64,000 nt of DNA from Calendula officinalis. Taxonomy: Eukaryota; Streptophyta; Magnoliopsida; Asterales; Asteraceae. Under the pieces are notes generated by a model. It worked only from the letters and a program-made list of their open reading frames with translations. It was not told where the DNA came from and searched no databases. The translations under genes and the position numbers were made by a program. The stretch spans positions 4,236,001 to 4,300,000 of the forward strand of contig OY970832.1 in NCBI GenBank assembly GCA_963853835.1, read 5' to 3'. This document shows, one piece after another, positions 62,972 through 64,000 of the stretch (positions are counted from its first letter, which is position 1; every line of letters starts with the position of its first letter).

Positions 62972-64000
62972 ATGACTGATAATAATGAAAGCACTCAGGC
63001 CAACAAAATCCCAATGCTCACTCCCAATAACTTTGGGATGTGGAAGAATCGTATTAAGCAATACATGCTTATTACAGATTATTCCATGTGGGAAGTCGTT
63101 TGTGAAGGAAACAAAACTGGTCAAGTTCAAGCAAGCAGCTCGGTAACAGAGGCAGACAAACTTAAATGTGAGAAGGAGAAGAAAAATAAAGGCATAGAAC
63201 TCAAAACTCTAAGCACTCTCCTACTGGCCATTCCTAATGACTATCAACATCTCTTTGTTGAATATGATGATGCTAAGTTGCTTTGGGAAGCACTGGAGAA
63301 GAGATTCGTTGGGACAAAGAGTACAAAAAGAAACATGAAGTCTGTTCTCAAACAAGACTTTGAAAATTTCAAAGGAAAGCCCAATGAAACACTCACTCAA
63401 GTGTTTGACAGATTCAACAAACTAATTGGTGAACTCAACCAAGTTGGTGTAAAGATGGATCAAGAAGATGTCAACATGAAGTTCCTAAGGTCTCTTAGTG
63501 AAGAATGGGCCATGTACACAGTAGTGTATAGACAAAGAGATGCTCTAGAAGAAAAGGAGTTAGATGAACTCTATAATGATCTCAGAGTGTTTGAAACTGA
63601 GGTAAATCACAAAAACCCTTCTCTCTCTTCTAACAATGCTGCATTTGTGTCTAGTACAGGTCAAGGACAAGAAACCTTCACAGGAAAGGCTGCAGATTCT
63701 GAGGATACTGCAAGAGAATCCTTCTTCACTAGTCATGTGCATACTGCATTGATTGGTGATGACTTGGAACAATTGAATCCAGATGATCTTGAGGAGATGG
63801 ATCTTAAATGGCAGATGGCTATGCTGAGCCTAAGGACCAAAAGATTCTTAAAAAGAACTGGTAGGACAAGCCTCAATTTCAACAAAGGTGACAAAGCAGG
63901 ATTTGACAAGACTAAAGTCAAGTGTTACAACTGTAACAACCTTGGTCACTTTGCAAAAGAATGTCCTCAACCAGACAAAAGATCAAAATCAACTGCTCTT
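62972..64000 (+). CDS. Ty1-copia gag (partial, runs off the right edge)
   Basis: Starting at ATG 62972, 89 bp after the LTR, the frame stays open for all 343 codons to the window end. NKIPMLTPNNFGMWKNRIKQYML opens a UBN2/gag-type domain, with LLWEALEKRF and LSEEWAMYTVVYR further on. The zinc knuckle CYNCNNLGHFAKEC (CX2CX4HX4C, residues 318-331) is intact. The product packages element RNA into virus-like particles; protease, integrase and reverse transcriptase should follow in the same polyprotein. The lack of stops suggests a fairly young insertion. Confidence 0.9.
   Translation, partial: MTDNNESTQANKIPMLTPNNFGMWKNRIKQYMLITDYSMWEVVCEGNKTGQVQASSSVTEADKLKCEKEKKNKGIELKTLSTLLLAIPNDYQHLFVEYDDAKLLWEALEKRFVGTKSTKRNMKSVLKQDFENFKGKPNETLTQVFDRFNKLIGELNQVGVKMDQEDVNMKFLRSLSEEWAMYTVVYRQRDALEEKELDELYNDLRVFETEVNHKNPSLSSNNAAFVSSTGQGQETFTGKAADSEDTARESFFTSHVHTALIGDDLEQLNPDDLEEMDLKWQMAMLSLRTKRFLKRTGRTSLNFNKGDKAGFDKTKVKCYNCNNLGHFAKECPQPDKRSKSTAL

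Overview
The window is nuclear DNA of a eudicot plant. The evidence is genes with many short GT-AG introns, AT-rich non-coding DNA, plant-only families (VAL-type B3 repressor, ATL RING-H2, alpha-expansin, carotenoid isomerase, type-A response regulator) and a heavy load of short terminal-inverted-repeat elements. Introns and spacers are littered with short stretches like GGGTCAAACGGGT or TGACCCGTTT, a look I associate with Asteraceae; that placement is inference. No bacterial-style operon, CRISPR array, rRNA or convincing tRNA gene was seen.

Layout. 1334-1463 (-): first exon of a type-A response regulator, the rest lying off the left edge. 1.5-9.2 kb: gene-poor, with a Mutator-like element and a three-level nest of small transposons. 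9230-11492 (-): decayed LRR receptor-like protein pseudogene. 11.5-18.3 kb: gene-poor, with an Emigrant/pogo-type element and a Stowaway whose arm is tandemly duplicated. 18358-25752 (+): VAL-type B3/CW repressor, 13 exons, split by a 2.2-kb solo LTR and carrying a one-base frameshift in the CW exon. 28556-31325 (+): cysteine-rich XLG-like protein. 34142-34624 (-): ATL RING-H2 ligase. 37572-40050 (-): TRF-like single-MYB protein, divergent from 40997-49103 (+), a nardilysin-like M16 protease of 19 exons. 51621-52778 (+): alpha-expansin pseudogene with two disabling lesions. 55975-61699 (+): carotenoid isomerase CRTISO, 13 exons. 62265-64000 (+): 5' LTR, primer binding site and gag of a Ty1-copia retrotransposon running off the right edge.

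I rebuilt the spliced models by hand from splice signals and reading-frame continuity. Nardilysin (1023 aa), CRTISO (645 aa), TRF-like (478 aa) and XLG-like (328 aa) each close to an exact codon count, so the base sequence looks accurate and the lesions in VAL and the expansin deserve attention. The genes are functionally independent; they do not form a pathway or cluster. I found no clear undescribed system. The most unusual signals are the evenly spaced GTTCGCGCCGCGAAC palindromes in the solo LTR inside VAL, the VAL frameshift, the array of TTACTACTGAT-like motifs in the copia LTR, and several small element families whose target-site duplications can be read directly.
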